From positions 44,451,169 through 44,515,168 of the forward strand of contig OX485806.1 of NCBI GenBank assembly GCA_950295325.1: DNA of 64,000 nucleotides. The letters are read 5' to 3'. A model generated the notes under the pieces. That model saw nothing but the letters and a program-made list of their open reading frames with translations. It was not told where the DNA came from and ran no database searches. Positions within the stretch are counted from its first letter, which is position 1. Every line of letters begins with the position of its first letter. Positions 1-13,330 of this stretch are shown one piece after another. The position numbers were made by a program, and so were the translations under genes. This stretch comes from Polytrichum commune. Its lineage: Eukaryota > Streptophyta > Polytrichopsida > Polytrichales > Polytrichaceae.

Positions 1-3000
1 TGACTTGAGAGATCCATCCATTCAAAACTAACTTTGAGGTGTTTTGAGTTCCAAAAGGCTTAGTTTTGGCTTTTTGATGGTTATGTAGTTATTTGGCTTA
101 GTTTTGGAGTGGAAAGGTGCTGACTTGAGAGATACATCCATTCTATGCTTACTTTGAGGTGTTTTGAGTTCCAAAAGGCTTAGTTGTGGTTTTGGATGGT
201 TATGTAGTTATTAAGCTTAGTTTTGGAGTGGGAAGGTGCTGACTTGAGAGATCCATCCATTCAAAACTAACTTTGAGGTGTTTTGAGTTCCAAAAGGCTT
301 AGTTTTGGCTTTTTGATGGTTATGTAGTTATTTGGCTTAGTTTTGGAGTGGAAAGGTGCTGACTTGAGAGATCCATCCATTCAAAACTAACTTTGAGGTG
401 TTTTGAGTTCCAAAAGGTTTAGTTTTGGCTTTTTGATGGTTATGTAGTTATTTGGCTTAGTTTTGGAGTGGAAAGGTGCTGACTTGAGAGATCCATCCAT
501 TCAAAACTAACTTTGAGGTGTTTTGAGTTCCAAAAGGCTTAGTTTTGGCTTTTTGATGGTTATGTAGTTATTTGGCTTAGTTTTGGAGTGGAAAGGTGCT
601 GACTTGAAAGATCCATCCATTCTATGCTTAGTTTGAGGTGTTTTGAGTTCCAAAAGGCTTAGTTGTGGCTTTTTGATGGTTATGTAGTTATTTGGCTTAG
701 TTTTGGAGTGGAAAGGTGCTGACTTGAGAGATCCATCCATTCAAAACTAACTTTGAGGTGTTTTGAGTTCCAAAAGGCTTAGTTTTGGCTTTTTGATGGT
801 TATGTAGTTATTTGGCTTAGTTTTGGAGTGGAAAGGTGCTGACTTGAGAGATCCATCCATTCAAAACTAACTTTGAGGTGTTTTGAGTTCCAAAAGGCTT
901 AGTTGTGGCTTTTTGATGGTTATGTAGTTATTAAGCATAGTTTTGGAGTGGGAAGGTGCTGACTTGAGAGATCCATCCATTCAAAACTAACTTTGAGGTG
1001 TTTTGAGTTCCAAAAGGCTTAGTTTTGGCTTTTTGATGGTTATGTAGTTATTTGGCTTAGTTTTGGAGTGGGAAGGTGCTGACTTGAGAGATCCATCCAT
1101 TCAAAACTAACTTTGAGGTGTTTTGAGTTCCAAAAGGCTTAGTTTTGGCTTTTTAATGGTTATGTAGTTATTTGGCTTAGTTTTGGAGTGGAAAGGTGCT
1201 GACTTGAGAGATCCATCCATTCAAAACTAACTTTGAGGTGTTTTGAGTTCCAAAAGGCTTAGTTGTGGCTTTTTGATGGTTATGTAGTTATTAAGCATAG
1301 TTTTGGAGTGGGAAGGTGCTGACTTGAGAGATCCATCCATTCAAAACTAACTTTGAGGTGTTTTGAGTTCCAAAAGGCTTAGTTTTGGCTTTTTGATGGT
1401 TATGTAGTTATTTGGCTTAGTTTTGGAGTGGAAAGGTGCTGACTTGAGAGATCCATCCATTCAAAACTAACTTTGAGGTGTTTTGAGTTCCAAAAGGCTT
1501 AGTTGTGGCTTTTTGATGGTTATGTAGTTATTAAGCATAGTTTTGGAGTGGGAAGGTGCTGACTTGAGAGATCCATCCATTCAAAACTAACTTTGAGGTG
1601 TTTTGAGTTCCAAAAGGCTTAGTTTTGGCTTTTTGATGGTTATGTAGTTATTTGGCTTAGTTTTGGAGTGGGAAGGTGCTGACTTGAGAGATCCATCCAT
1701 TCAAAACTAACTTTGAGGTGTTTTGAGTTCCAAAAGGCTTAGTTTTGGCTTTTTAATGGTTATGTAGTTATTTGGCTTAGTTTTGGAGTGGAAAGGTGCT
1801 GACTTGAGGGATCCATCCATTCAAAACTAACTTTGAGGTGTTTTGAGTTCCAAAAGGCTTAGTTGTGGCTTTTTGATGGTTATGTAGTTATTAAGCATAG
1901 TTTTGGAGTGGGAAGGTGCTGACTTGAGAGATCCATCCATTCAAAACTAACTTTGAGGTGTTTTGAGTTCCAAAAGGCTTAGTTTTGGCTTTTTGATGGT
2001 TATGTAGTTATTTGGCTTAGTTTTGGAGTGGAAAGGTGCTGACTTGAGAGATCCATCCATTCAAAACTAACTTTGACGTGTTTTGAGTTCCAAAAGGCTT
2101 AGTTGTGGCTTTTTGATGGTTATGTAGTTATTAAGCTTAGTTTTGGAGTGGAAAGGTGCTGACTTGAGAGATCCATCCATTCAAACTAACTTTGAGGTGT
2201 TTTGAGTTCCAAAAGGCTTAGTTGTGGCTTTTTGATGGTTATGTAGTTATTAAGCATAGTTTTGGAGTGGGAAGGTGCTGACTTGAGAGATCCATCCATT
2301 CAAAACTAACTTTGAGGTGTTTTGAGTTCCAAAAGGCTTAGTTTTGGCTTTTTGATGGTTATGTAGTTATTTGGCTTAGTTTTGGAGTGAGAAGGTGCTG
2401 ACTTGAGAGATCCATCCATTCAAAACTAACTTTGAGGTGTTTTGAGTTCCAAAAGGCTTAGTTTTGGCTTTTTAATGGTTATGTAGTTATTTGGCTTAGT
2501 TTTGGAGTGGAAAGGTGCTGACTTGAGGGATCCATCCATTCAAAACTAACTTTGAGGTGTTTTGAGTTCCAAAAGGCTTAGTTGTGGCTTTTTGATGGTT
2601 ATGTAGTTATTAAGCATAGTTTTGGAGTGGGAAGGTGCTGACTTGAGAGATCCATCCATTCAAAACTAACTTTGAGGTGTTTTGAGTTCCAAAAGGCTTA
2701 GTTGTGGCTTTTTGATGGTTATGTAGTTATTAAGCTTAGTTTTGGAGTGGAAAGGTGCTGACTTGAGAGATCCATCCATTCAAACTAACTTTGAGGTGTT
2801 TTGAGTTCCAAAAGGCTTAGTTGTGGCTTTTTGATGGTTATGTAGTTATTAAGCATAGTTTTGGAGTGGGAAGGTGCTGACTTGAGAGATCCATCCATTC
2901 AAAACTAACTTTGAGGTGTTTTGAGTTCCAAAAGGCTTAGTTTTGGCTTTTTGATGGTTATGTAGTTATTTGGCTTAGTTTTGGAGTGAGAAGGTGCTGA

Positions 3001-6000
3001 CTTGAGAGATCCATCCATTCAAAACTAACTTTGAGGTGTTTTGAGTTCCAAAAGGCTTAGTTTTGGCTTTTTGATGGTTATGTAGTTATTTGGCTTAGTT
3101 TTGGAGTGGAAAGGTGCTGACTTGAGGGATCCATCCATTCAAAACTAACTTTGAGGTGTTTTGAGTTCCAAAAGGCTTAGTTGTGGCTTTTTGATGGTTA
3201 TGTAGTTATTACGCATAGTTTTGGAGTGGGAAGGTGCTGACTTGAGAGATCCATCCATTCAAAACTAACTTTGAGGTGTTTTGAGTTCCAAAAGGCTTAG
3301 TTTTGGCTTTTTGATGGTTATGTAGTTATTTGGCTTAGTTTTGGAGTGGAAAGGTGCTGACTTGAGAGATCCATCCATTCAAAACTAACTTTGACGTGTT
3401 TTGAGTTCCAAAAGGCTTAGTTGTGGCTTTTTGATGGTTATGTAGTTATTAAGCTTAGTTTTGGAGTGGAAAGGTGCTGACTTGAGAGATCCATCCATTC
3501 AAACTAACTTTGAGGTGTTTTGAGTTCCAAAAGGCTTAGTTGTGGCTTTTTGATGGTTATGTAGTTATTAAGCATAGTTTTGGAGTGGGAAGGTGCTGAC
3601 TTGAGAGATCCATCCATTCAAAACTAACTTTGAGGTGTTTTGAGTTCCAAAAGGCTTAGTTTTGGCTTTTTGATGGTTATGTAGTTATTTGGCTTAGTTT
3701 TGGAGTGAGAAGGTGCTGACTTGAGAGATCCATCCATTCAAAACTAACTTTGAGGTGTTTTGAGTTCCAAAAGGCTTAGTTTTGGCTTTTTAATGGTTAT
3801 GTAGTTATTTGGCTTAGTTTTGGAGTGGAAAGGTGCTGACTTGAGGGATCCATCCATTCAAAACTAACTTTGAGGTGTTTTGAGTTCCAAAAGGCTTAGT
3901 TGTGGCTTTTTGATGGTTATGTAGTTATTAAGCATAGTTTTGGAGTGGGAAGGTGCTGACTTGAGAGATCCATCCATTCAAAACTAACTTTGAGGTGTTT
4001 TGAGTTCCAAAAGGCTTAGTTGTGGCTTTTTGATGGTTATGTAGTTATTAAGCTTAGTTTTGGAGTGGAAAGGTGCTGACTTGAGAGATCCATCCATTCA
4101 AACTAACTTTGAGGTGTTTTGAGTTCCAAAAGGCTTAGTTGTGGCTTTTTGATGGTTATGTAGTTATTAAGCATAGTTTTGGAGTGGGAAGGTGCTGACT
4201 TGAGAGATCCATCCATTCAAAACTAACTTTGAGGTGTTTTGAGTTCCAAAAGGCTTAGTTTTGGCTTTTTGATGGTTATGTAGTTATTTGGCTTAGTTTT
4301 GGAGTGAGAAGGTGCTGACTTGAGAGATCCATCCATTCAAAACTAACTTTGAGGTGTTTTGAGTTCCAAAAGGCTTAGTTTTGGCTTTTTAATGGTTATG
4401 TAGTTATTTGGCTTAGTTTTGGAGTGGAAAGGTGCTGACTTGAGGGATCCATCCATTCAAAACTAACTTTGAGGTGTTTTGAGTTCCAAAAGGCTTAGTT
4501 GTGGCTTTTTGATGGTTATGTAGTTATTAAGCATAGTTTTGGAGTGGGAAGGTGCTGACTTGAGAGATCCATCCATTCAAAACTAACTTTGAGGTGTTTT
4601 GAGTTCCAAAAGGCTTAGTTTTGGCTTTTTGATGGTTATGTAGTTATTTGGCTTAGTTTTGGAGTGGAAAGGTGCTGACTTGAGAGATCCATCCATTCAA
4701 AACTAACTTTGAGGTGTTTTGAGTTCCAAAAGGCTTAGTTGTGGCTTTTTGATGGTTATGTAGTTATTAAGCATAGTTTTGGAGTGGGAAGGTGCTGACT
4801 TGAGAGATCCATCCATTCAAAACTAACTTTGAGGTGTTTTGAGTTCCAAAAGGCTTAGTTTTGGCTTTTTAATGGTTATGTAGTTATTTGGCTTAGTTTT
4901 GGAGTGGAAAGGTGCTGACTTGAGGGATCCATCCATTCAAAACTAACTTTGAGGTGTTTTGAGTTCCAAAAGGCTTAGTTGTGGCTTTTTGATGGTTATG
5001 TAGTTATTAAGCATAGTTTTGGAGTGGGAAGGTGCTGACTTGAGAGATCCATCCATTCAAAACTAACTTTGAGGTGTTTTGAGTTCCAAAAGGCTTAGTT
5101 TTGGCTTTTTAATGGTTATGTAGTTATTTGGCTTAGTTTTGGAGTGGAAAGGTGCTGACTTGAGGGATCCATCCATTCAAAACTAACTTTGAGGTGTTTT
5201 GAGTTCCAAAAGGCTTAGTTGTGGCTTTTTGATGGTTATGTAGTTATTAAGCTTAGTTTTGGAGTGGGAAGGTGCTGACTTGAGAGATCCATCCATTCAA
5301 AACTAACTTTGAGGTGTTTTGAGTTCCAAAAGGCTTAGTTTTGGCTTTTTGATGGTTATGTAGTTATTTGGCTTAGTTTTGGAGTGGAAAGGTGCTGACT
5401 TGAGAGATCCATCCATTCAAAACTAACTTTGAGGTGTTTTGAGTTCCAAAAGGCTTAGTTGTGGCTTTTTGATGGTTATGTAGTTATTAAGCATAGTTTT
5501 GGAGTGGGAAGGTGCTGACTTGAGAGATCCATCCATTCAAAACTAACTTTGAGGTGTTTTGAGTTCCAAAAGGCTTAGTTTTGGCTTTTTGATGGTTATG
5601 TAGTTATTTGGCTTAGTTTTGGAGTGGGAAGGTGCTGACTTGAGAGATCCATCCATTCAAAACTAACTTTGAGGTGTTTTGAGTTCCAAAAGGCTTAGTT
5701 TTGGCTTTTTAATGGTTATGTAGTTATTTGGCTTAGTTTTGGAGTGGAAAGGTGCTGACTTGAGGGATCCATCCATTCAAAACTAACTTTGAGGTGTTTT
5801 GAGTTCCAAAAGGCTTAGTTGTGGCTTTTTGATGGTTATGTAGTTATTAAGCATAGTTTTGGAGTGGGAAGGTGCTGACTTGAGAGATCCATCCATTCAA
5901 AACTAAATTTGCGGTGTTTTGAGTTCCAAAAGGCTTAGTTTTGGCTTTTTGATGGTTATGTAGTTATTTGGCTTAGTTTTGGAGTGGAAAGGTGCTGACT

Positions 6001-9000
6001 TGAGAGATCCATCCATTCAAAACTAACTTTGAGGTGTTTTGAGTTCCAAAAGGCTTAGTTGTGGCTTTTTGATGGTTATGTAGTTATTAAGCTTAGTTTT
6101 GGAGTGGAAAGGTGCTGACTTGAGAGATCCATCCATTCAAACTAACTTTGAGGTGTTTTGAGTTCCAAAAGGCTTAGTTGTGGCTTTTTGATGGTTATGT
6201 AGTTATTAAGCATAGTTTTGGAGTGGGAAGGTGCTGACTTGAGAGATCCATCCATTCAAAACTAACTTTGAGGTGTTTTGAGTTCCAAAAGGCTTAGTTT
6301 TGGCTTTTTGATGGTTATGTAGTTATTTGGCTTAGTTTTGGAGTGGAAAGGTGCTGACTTGAGAGATCCATCCATTCAAAACTAACTTTGAGGTGTTTTG
6401 AGTTCCAAAAGGCTTAGTTGTGGCTTTTTGATGGTTATGTAGTTATTAAGCATAGTTTTGGAGTGGGAAGGTGCTGACTTGAGAGATCCATCCATTCAAA
6501 ACTAACTTTGAGGTGTTTTGAGTTCCAAAAGGCTTAGTTTTGGCTTTTTGATGGTTATGTAGTTATTTGGCTTAGTTTTGGAGTGGAAAGGTGCTGACTT
6601 GAGAGATCCATCCATTCAAAACTAACTTTGAGGTGTTTTGAGTTCCAAAAGGCTTAGTTGTGGCTTTTTGATGGTTATGTAGTTATTAAGCTTAGTTTTG
6701 GAGTGGAAAGGTGCTGACTTGAGAGATCCATCCATTCAAACTAACTTTGAGGTGTTTTGAGTTCCAAAAGGCTTAGTTGTGGCTTTTTGATGGTTATGTA
6801 GTTATTAAGCATAGTTTTGGAGTGGGAAGGTGCTGACTTGAGAGATCCATCCATTCAAAACTAACTTTGAGGTGTTTTGAGTTCCAAAAGGCTTAGTTTT
6901 GGCTTTTTGATGGTTATGTAGTTATTTGGCTTAGTTTTGGAGTGGAAAGGTGCTGACTTGAGAGATCCATCCATTCAAAACTAACTTTGAGGTGTTTTGA
7001 GTTCCAAAAGGCTTAGTTGTGGCTTTTTGATGGTTATGTAGTTATTAAGCTTAGTTTTGGAGTGGAAAGGTGCTGACTTGAGAGATCCATCCATTCAAAC
7101 TAACTTTGAGGTGTTTTGAGTTCCAAAAGGCTTAGTTGTGGCTTTTTGATGGTTATGTAGTTATTAAGCTTAGTTTTGGAGTGGGAAGGTGCTGACTTGA
7201 GAGATCCATCCATTCAAAACTAACTTTGAGGTGTTTTGAGTTCCAAAAGGCTTAGTTTTGGCTTTTTGATGGTTATGTAGTTATTTGGCTTAGTTTTGGA
7301 GTGGAAAGGTGCTGACTTGAGAGATCCATCCATTCAAAACTAACTTTGAGGTGTTTTGAGTTCCAAAAGGCTTAGTTGTGGCTTTTTGATGGTTATGTAG
7401 TTATTAAGCTTAGTTTTGGAGTGGAAAGGTGCTGACTTGAGAGATCCATCCATTCAAACTAACTTTGAGGTGTTTTGAGTTCCAAAAGGCTTAGTTGTGG
7501 CTTTTTGATGGTTATGTAGTTATTAAGCATAGTTTTGGAGTGGGAAGGTGCTGACTTGAGAGATCCATCCATTCAAAACTAACTTTGAGGTGTTTTGAGT
7601 TCCAAAAGGCTTAGTTGTGGCTTTTTGATGGTTATGTAGTTATTAAGCTTAGTTTTGGAGTGGAAAGGTGCTGACTTGAGAGATCCATCCATTCAAACTA
7701 ACTTTGAGGTGTTTTGAGTTCCAAAAGGCTTAGTTGTGGCTTTTTGATGGTTATGTAGTTATTAAGCTTAGTTTTGGAGTGGGAAGGTGCTGACTTGAGA
7801 GATCCATCCATTCAAAACTAACTTTGAGGTGTTTTGAGTTCCAAAAGGCTTAGTTTTGGCTTTTTGATGGTTATGTAGTTATTTGGCTTAGTTTTGGAGT
7901 GGAAAGGTGCTGACTTGAGAGATCCATCCATTCAAAACTAACTTTGAGGTGTTTTGAGTTCCAAAAGGCTTAGTTGTGGCTTTTTGATGGTTATGTAGTT
8001 ATTAAGCTTAGTTTTGGAGTGGAAAGGTGCTGACTTGAGAGATCCATCCATTCAAACTAACTTTGAGGTGTTTTGAGTTCCAAAAGGCTTAGTTCTGGCT
8101 TTTTGATGGTTATGTAGTTATTAAGCATAGTTTTGGAGTGGGAAGGTGCTGACTTGAGAGATCCATCCATTCAAAACTAACTTTGAGGTGTTTTGAGTTC
8201 CAAAAGGCTTAGTTTTGGCTTTTTGATGGTTATGTAGTTATTTGGCTTAGTTTTGGAGTGGAAAGGTGCTGACTTGAGAGATCCATCCATTCAAAACTAA
8301 CTTTGAGGTGTTTTGAGTTCCAAAAGGCTTAGTTGTGGCTTTTTGATGGTTATGTAGTTATTAAGCTTAGTTTTGGAGTGGAAAGGTGCTGACTTGAGAG
8401 ATCCATCCATTCAAACTAACTTTGAGGTGTTTTGAGTTCCAAAAGGCTTAGTTGTGGCTTTTTGATGGTTATGTAGTTATTAAGCTTAGTTTTGGAGTGG
8501 GAAGGTGCTGACTTGAGAGATCCATCCATTCAAAACTAACTTTGAGGTGTTTTGAGTTCCAAAAGGCTTAGTTTTGGCTTTTTGATGGTTATGTAGTTAT
8601 TTGGCTTAGTTTTGGAGTGGAAAGGTGCTGACTTGAGAGATCCATCCATTCAAAACTAACTTTGAGGTGTTTTGAGTTCCAAAAGGCTTAGTTGTGGCTT
8701 TTTGATGGTTATGTAGTTATTTGGCTTAGTTTTGGAGTGGAAAGGTGCTGACTTGAGAGATCCATCCATTCAAAACTAACTTTGAGGTGTTTTGAGTTCC
8801 AAAAGGCTTAGTTTTGGCTTTTTGATGGTTATGTAGTTATTTGGCTTAGTTTTGGAGTGGAAAGGTGCTGACTTGAGAGATCCATCCATTCTATGCTTAC
8901 TTTGAGGTGTTTTGAGTTCCAAAAGGCTTAGTTTTGGCTTTTTGATGGTTATGTAGTTATTTGGCTTAGTTTTGGAGTGGGAAGGTGCTGACTTGAGAGA

Positions 9001-9476
9001 TCCATCCATTCAAAACTAACTTTGAGGTGTTTTGAGTTCCAAAAGGCTTAGTTGTGGCTTTTTGATGGTTATGTAGTTATTAAGCTTAGTTTTGGAGTGG
9101 GAAGGTGCTGACTTGAGAGATCCATCCATTCAAAACTAACTTTGAGGTGTTTTGAGTTCCAAAAGGCTTAGTTTTGGCTTTTTGATGGTTATGTAGTTAT
9201 TTGGCTTAGTTTTGGAGTGGAAAGGTGCTGACTTGAGAGATCCATCCATTCTATGCTTACTTTGAGGTGTTTTGAGTTCCAAAATGCTTAGTTTTGGCTT
9301 TTTGATGGTTATGTAGTTATTAAGCTTAGTTTTGGAGTGGAAAGGTGCTGACTTGAGAGATCCATCCATTCAAAACTAACTTTGAGGTGTTTTGAGTTCC
9401 AAAAGGCTTAGTTGTGGCTTTTTGATGGTTATATAGTTATTTGGCTTAGTTTTGGAGTGGAAAGGTGCTGACTTGA
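1..9476. repeat. 120-bp satellite array with higher-order structure
   Basis: About 79 head-to-tail copies of a 120-bp unit that contains the words GATCCATCCATTC and GTTTTGAGTTCC. The array runs off the left edge. Two main unit types have linked differences: one has GTTTTGGC, TTATTTGGCTTAG and GTGGAAAGG, the other GTTGTGGC, TTATTAAGCATAG and GTGGGAAGG. A 119-bp subtype has lost one A (CAAACTAAC). Units starting GAGGGATCC recur at 1807, 2527, 3124, 3844, 4443, 4923, 5163 and 5763. Blocks of five or six units (about 599 and 719 bp) repeat between roughly 2040 and 4560. Units reading TTCTATGCTTA are seen only near 140, 620, 8890 and 9250. I see no gene; open frames within it are products of the repeat period. 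Confidence 0.97.
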
Positions 9477-9592
9477 GTGTGTGAGAACCTTGAATTAATT
9501 CCAAAGTTGAAAATCAAATTCTAAATTTTTTCGAGGGTTTTCTAGCCCTCGTGGTACATTAAGTGAGTGGGAGCTTGCATTTGAGTTGCAAA
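9477..9592 (+). other. Leader remnant between satellite and copia polyprotein
   Basis: This 116-bp AT-rich stretch joins the last satellite unit to the copia start codon. It contains a short inverted repeat, CGAGGG...CCCTCG, around 9532-9552. No 5' LTR and no primer-binding site like TGGTATCAGAGC is visible, so the 5' end of the copia element appears lost at the satellite boundary. Confidence 0.6.
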
Positions 9593-11520
9593 ATGGCTTC
9601 TAGTGAGGGCGATGGCCACATCACGCTCGACAAGTTTGGCGGCGACAACTTCAACCTCTACAAGTTCAAGTTGGAGATGGTGATGTCCACCAAAGACCTT
9701 TGGGAGATCGTGGAAGGTTCGGAGTTGCCACCACCGTCCACGGCGAGCGACGAGGTCAAGAAGGCGTACGAGCGTCGATGCAAGAAAGCCTTCGCCATCA
9801 TTGCCACGAGCTTGGTGGACAAGGAGTTGGCGCACATCAAAGGGTGTAAAGGACCGGCGGAAGCGTGGAAGACGTTGTGCAACATCCACGAAACCAAAAG
9901 CTTGTCCAACATCTTGTTCATTAGGCGCAAGTTTTTCACCATCAAGATGGACGAAGGCGCCGACATCCTCGACCACATCAACAAGGTAAAATCTCTCGCC
10001 AACCAACTCACATGCTTGGAGGTGCCAATGAAGGACGACGATGTGGTCATGACCTTGCTCGATAGCCTACCGCCTTCATTCGACCATTTGATCACGGCGT
10101 TGGAGACACGCCCCATGAAGGAGCTCACGTTGGATTTCATCACCGCACGTCTCATGCACGAGGTGTCCAATAGGAAGGAGAAAGAGCCTCAAGGAGACGA
10201 TGCGGCCATGTTGTCCCGCCAACCTCGCACGTTCGACAACAACGAGAGGCGAGGTGACGGCCCGAGGTGCTACAATTGTGGTAAGTTGGGCCACCTCGCT
10301 CGCAATTGTCGATTGAAACGCAAGGTGAATGCCAACGTCGCGAGGTCGAGCGATGATTTTGCATTTGTTGTGAGAGATGGGGCGTCTAAAACCTCCACCA
10401 CTAGATGGATAGTTGATTCGGGGGCCTCGAACCACATGACACCGCGTAAGCAATTTTTCGACACGTACGAATCCATTTCGGGCCGTAAAGTGTTTATGGG
10501 TGACAATGGCATCGTAGAGGTCCTAGGCAAAGGCTCCATCCTAGTGGAAACACGTGTGAAGGGTCGTGCACGGAGCATTAGAATGCACGACGTGCTTCAC
10601 GTGCCCGACTTGCATTCCAACTTGCTTTCGGTGAGCAAACTCATATCGCGGGGTTTGAAAGTGCATTTCAACTCGTTGGGATGCGTGGTGAGGGCGAGCA
10701 ACGGCGAGATGTTGGCCGTGGCGTCGTTGGAGTCCAATTTGTACCAATTGGACACGAAGGTGATGCATGAGGCCGAAACGAGTTCTTTGGCGCATTCGGA
10801 GGCCAACTCGCATCCTTTGGAGCTTTGGCACAAGAGGTTGGGGCATCTCAACGCCAATAGCGTGAAATCGCTCCAAACCATGGTGAGCGGCATGGACGTG
10901 CAAGCGGTGCCCAACGACGTGCATTCGTTCGCGTGCGAAGGATGCGTCCAAGGCAAGCAAGCGAGGCGTCCGTTTCCTACGGAGGGAGGCATCCGCGCCA
11001 CCAAGATCTTGGAGCTTGTGCATTCCGACGTGTGCGGGCCGATGAAAACGCCGTCCATCGGAGGGGCAAGGTATTTTCTCACCTTCATTGACGATTTTTC
11101 GCGCAAGATTTGGGTGTATGTGCTCAAATCCAAGAGCGAGGTGTTGGCAAGGTTCAAAGAATGGAAAACCTTGGTGGAGAGGCAATCGGAACACGTAGTG
11201 AAGGTCCTTAGGACGGATAACGGTGGGGAATACATTTCTAAGGCATTCGATGATTTTTTAAGCAAACATGGTATCGCACGCCAAAATTCTTCACCTTACA
11301 CGCCGCAACAAAACGGGGTGGCCGAACGGGCCAATCGCACCATCGTGGAGATGGCGCGGTCCATGATTCATGCCCAACGCCTCGGCCACGAATTTTGGGC
11401 GGTGGCGGTGTGCAATGCGGTGTACGTGCGCAACCGGTGTCCCACAAAGGCCGTGGAAGGTAAGACGCCCGAGGAAGCGTGGAGCGGGAGGATGCCGCAC
11501 GTGTTCGGTTGCGTGGCTTA
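9593..11520 (+). pseudogene. Ty1/copia gag-protease-integrase, first part of split polyprotein
   Basis: An open frame of about 640 codons encodes the N-terminal part of a Ty1/copia Gag-Pol. The start at 9593 (MASSEGDGH) was chosen because the UBN2-like Gag domain (LDKFGGDNFNLYKFKLEM) follows at once. Later come a CCHC zinc knuckle (CYNCGKLGHLARNC, near residue 235), an aspartic protease motif (WIVDSGASNHMTP, near 285), an integrase zinc-binding HKRLGHLN segment (near 420), and the integrase core with its D,D,E residues in HSDVCGP, RTDNGGEY and QNGVAERANR. No internal stop is seen. At GCVAY the frame runs into a gypsy LTR at 11521. The sequence resumes at 30034 and again at 31134, so this is one gene split by two insertions, not a short gene. 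Outside the insertions it looks well preserved. Confidence 0.93.
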
Positions 11521-12391
11521 TGTCGCGCACCTCTTCATGAGGAGTGCCCGAAACACCATGGGCACAAGGGGGACCCCGGAGTGACACCCGGGACTTGTGG
11601 CGCCGTTGGTGAGAGGGCCCAAGTGATCCTAGTGTGGGTGAGGGCCCCGGGCGTTGGGAACGCCTCCCACCCACGGAGACTAGGAGGCACGAGGGTAAGG
11701 CCATGAGCTATGCGTAGCTCATGGCGTGGTGATTCTAGAATGCTCAAGAACACCTCAATCGAAGGTGTGAGCTAGGAGTTATGGCCATTTGAGTGGGGCG
11801 CTGTCCCGGGACAGCGCCCTGGTACAGCAGTGCCTGGGAGTGATTCCCGGGACTGCCAAGGTTCAAACAGGCATAACTTCCTCAATACTTGCCGGAATGG
11901 GGCAAGTGAGGAGTCCATCGGCATCTACGTGAAGCGTAGATGAAGATGGAGTGGTTGGTTGACGGTGGGGTAGGGGCCCCGCCTAGAGTCCTAGAGGTTT
12001 ATATGGGTGAGGTGGTGTGGCCTCACCCACCCGAGGCCGAACGGCACGGCCTCCATGGGCTTTGGCCCATTGTGAGGCCATAGTTGCCTAGTATGGTTCG
12101 GGTTGTTGTAGTGTTGCTCCGGCAACGCGATGATCAACATAAGATTGGACTTCCATGGATGGAAGTCCACATCTAAGAATTGGTTACCGATAAAAGGGGT
12201 TGGTTACCGATTAAAGAGGTGAGTCCCGAAATCAAAGTAGGAGGGTTGGTTCCCCTCCTATGAACTAATGGTCCGGGGTTAGAGGAGCTAACCATTAGCA
12301 TGGCGGTATGCGAAGGGTTAGCGACTCGTAACCTTTGCTAGAATTGAAAATTGGCAAGATGGTCAAGGGGGGGCTAGCAAGGGTTGCGACA
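11521..12391 (+). repeat. Gypsy LTR A (5' LTR of outer element)
   Basis: It begins TGTCGCGCACC and ends GGTTGCGACA. At 871 bp it is shorter than its relatives because about 110 bp (the TTATGATCAGACATC part) is missing between two GGTTGGTTG words, which suggests a slip or recombination deletion. It contains the family's 24-bp GC-rich palindrome at 11796-11819. Confidence 0.93.
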
Positions 12392-12393
12392 CT

Positions 12394-12411
12394 TGGTATC
12401 AGAGCAGGGTT
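12394..12411 (+). other. Primer-binding site, initiator tRNA-Met type
   Basis: TGGTATCAGAGC begins 2 bases after the LTR ends. This is the classic complement of the 3' end of plant initiator tRNA-Met. The same site follows LTR B (17796) and LTR D (24905). Confidence 0.9.
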
Positions 12412-13059
12412 CCAATTTTAGAGCTAGCACTTTGAGGGAAGTATGGCTATCAAAAATGCGGGTTATGATGGTGAGCCCGGGGTTTCTAAAAGGTTGTGAG
12501 GCTCAAATTGGAACAAGGATCATGTGCAAGTGGATTGTGACCATACCATTGATTCTAATGACAATGGTGGGCATGAGGGTGGATTCGGTGAGGAAAATGG
12601 AGGAGTGCTTTGAAAGGGCTCCCGCAAACCTCGAAAAGTATTCGGGGGCTAGAATACCGAATGCATCCGAAAGCTTGGACGGTGGTAATATTGGATTGAA
12701 ATTCCAATCCAAATTGCTTAGAATGTGGTGAAGTTGGAATGGGTGCAAATGCGGCACTCAAGGCTTTTAGGCCTATGTGTGCGATTTAACCACCATAATG
12801 AATGGCACAACTAAGATTGACTAGTTGGCTAAGAAACACATCGTTTTAAATGCGATTTCAAAAACGGGTGGTGAATACCATGTTCAACTCCCCAAAGCTT
12901 CTTGAGGACGTATCGGGAATCTTTAAGATTTGAAGAACATTGAAGCCGATGGTCCCGAAAAGAAGTGGGGCGGCGCATCACCACAAAGTGGGTTTTAGCC
13001 GATATTGGTCCCAAAGAAATGGGCGAAAGTAGTTTGGCCCATTATACCAAGGCAAAACA

Positions 13060-13330
13060 TAGTCGTGCCGCGGACGGAATGTTGGGAGGTGGGTTGATCC
13101 TACCAAGGCAATTCATGTTCGTGCCGCGGACAAAGTGTGAAAGGTAGCTTTGTGCTACCAAGGCAAATCATGTTTGTCCCACGGACAAACTATTAGAAAT
13201 TGGTTTTGTGGCACCAAACCAATTTGTCCCGCGGACGGAATGTTTAAAGTTGGGTTTGTGGACCAAACCAAGCCAAGTTGCCGAGGACGGAATGTTGGAC
13301 GATGGCTTTGTGGCCAAGGCTAGTAGCCTT
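13060..13330 (+). repeat. ~53-bp imperfect tandem repeats in gypsy gag region
   Basis: About five diverged copies of a unit centred on GCCGCGGACGGAATG followed by a CTTTGTG..ACCAAGGCAA stretch. The same array is at 18465-18760 in copy 2 and is mostly deleted in copy 3, where only the last unit remains near 25550. Confidence 0.75.

Noticed and set aside
507-9369. Repeated 77-residue open frames on the minus strand of the satellite
   Set aside because: They arise because 120 is a multiple of three, so a chance open frame repeats. The peptides follow the repeat period and carry no gene signals.
11479-11753. Open frames of 65-160 residues inside every LTR (for example peptides ending HPRRLGGTRVRP)
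   Set aside because: They recur because the LTR recurs. They overlap on both strands and match no retroelement protein.
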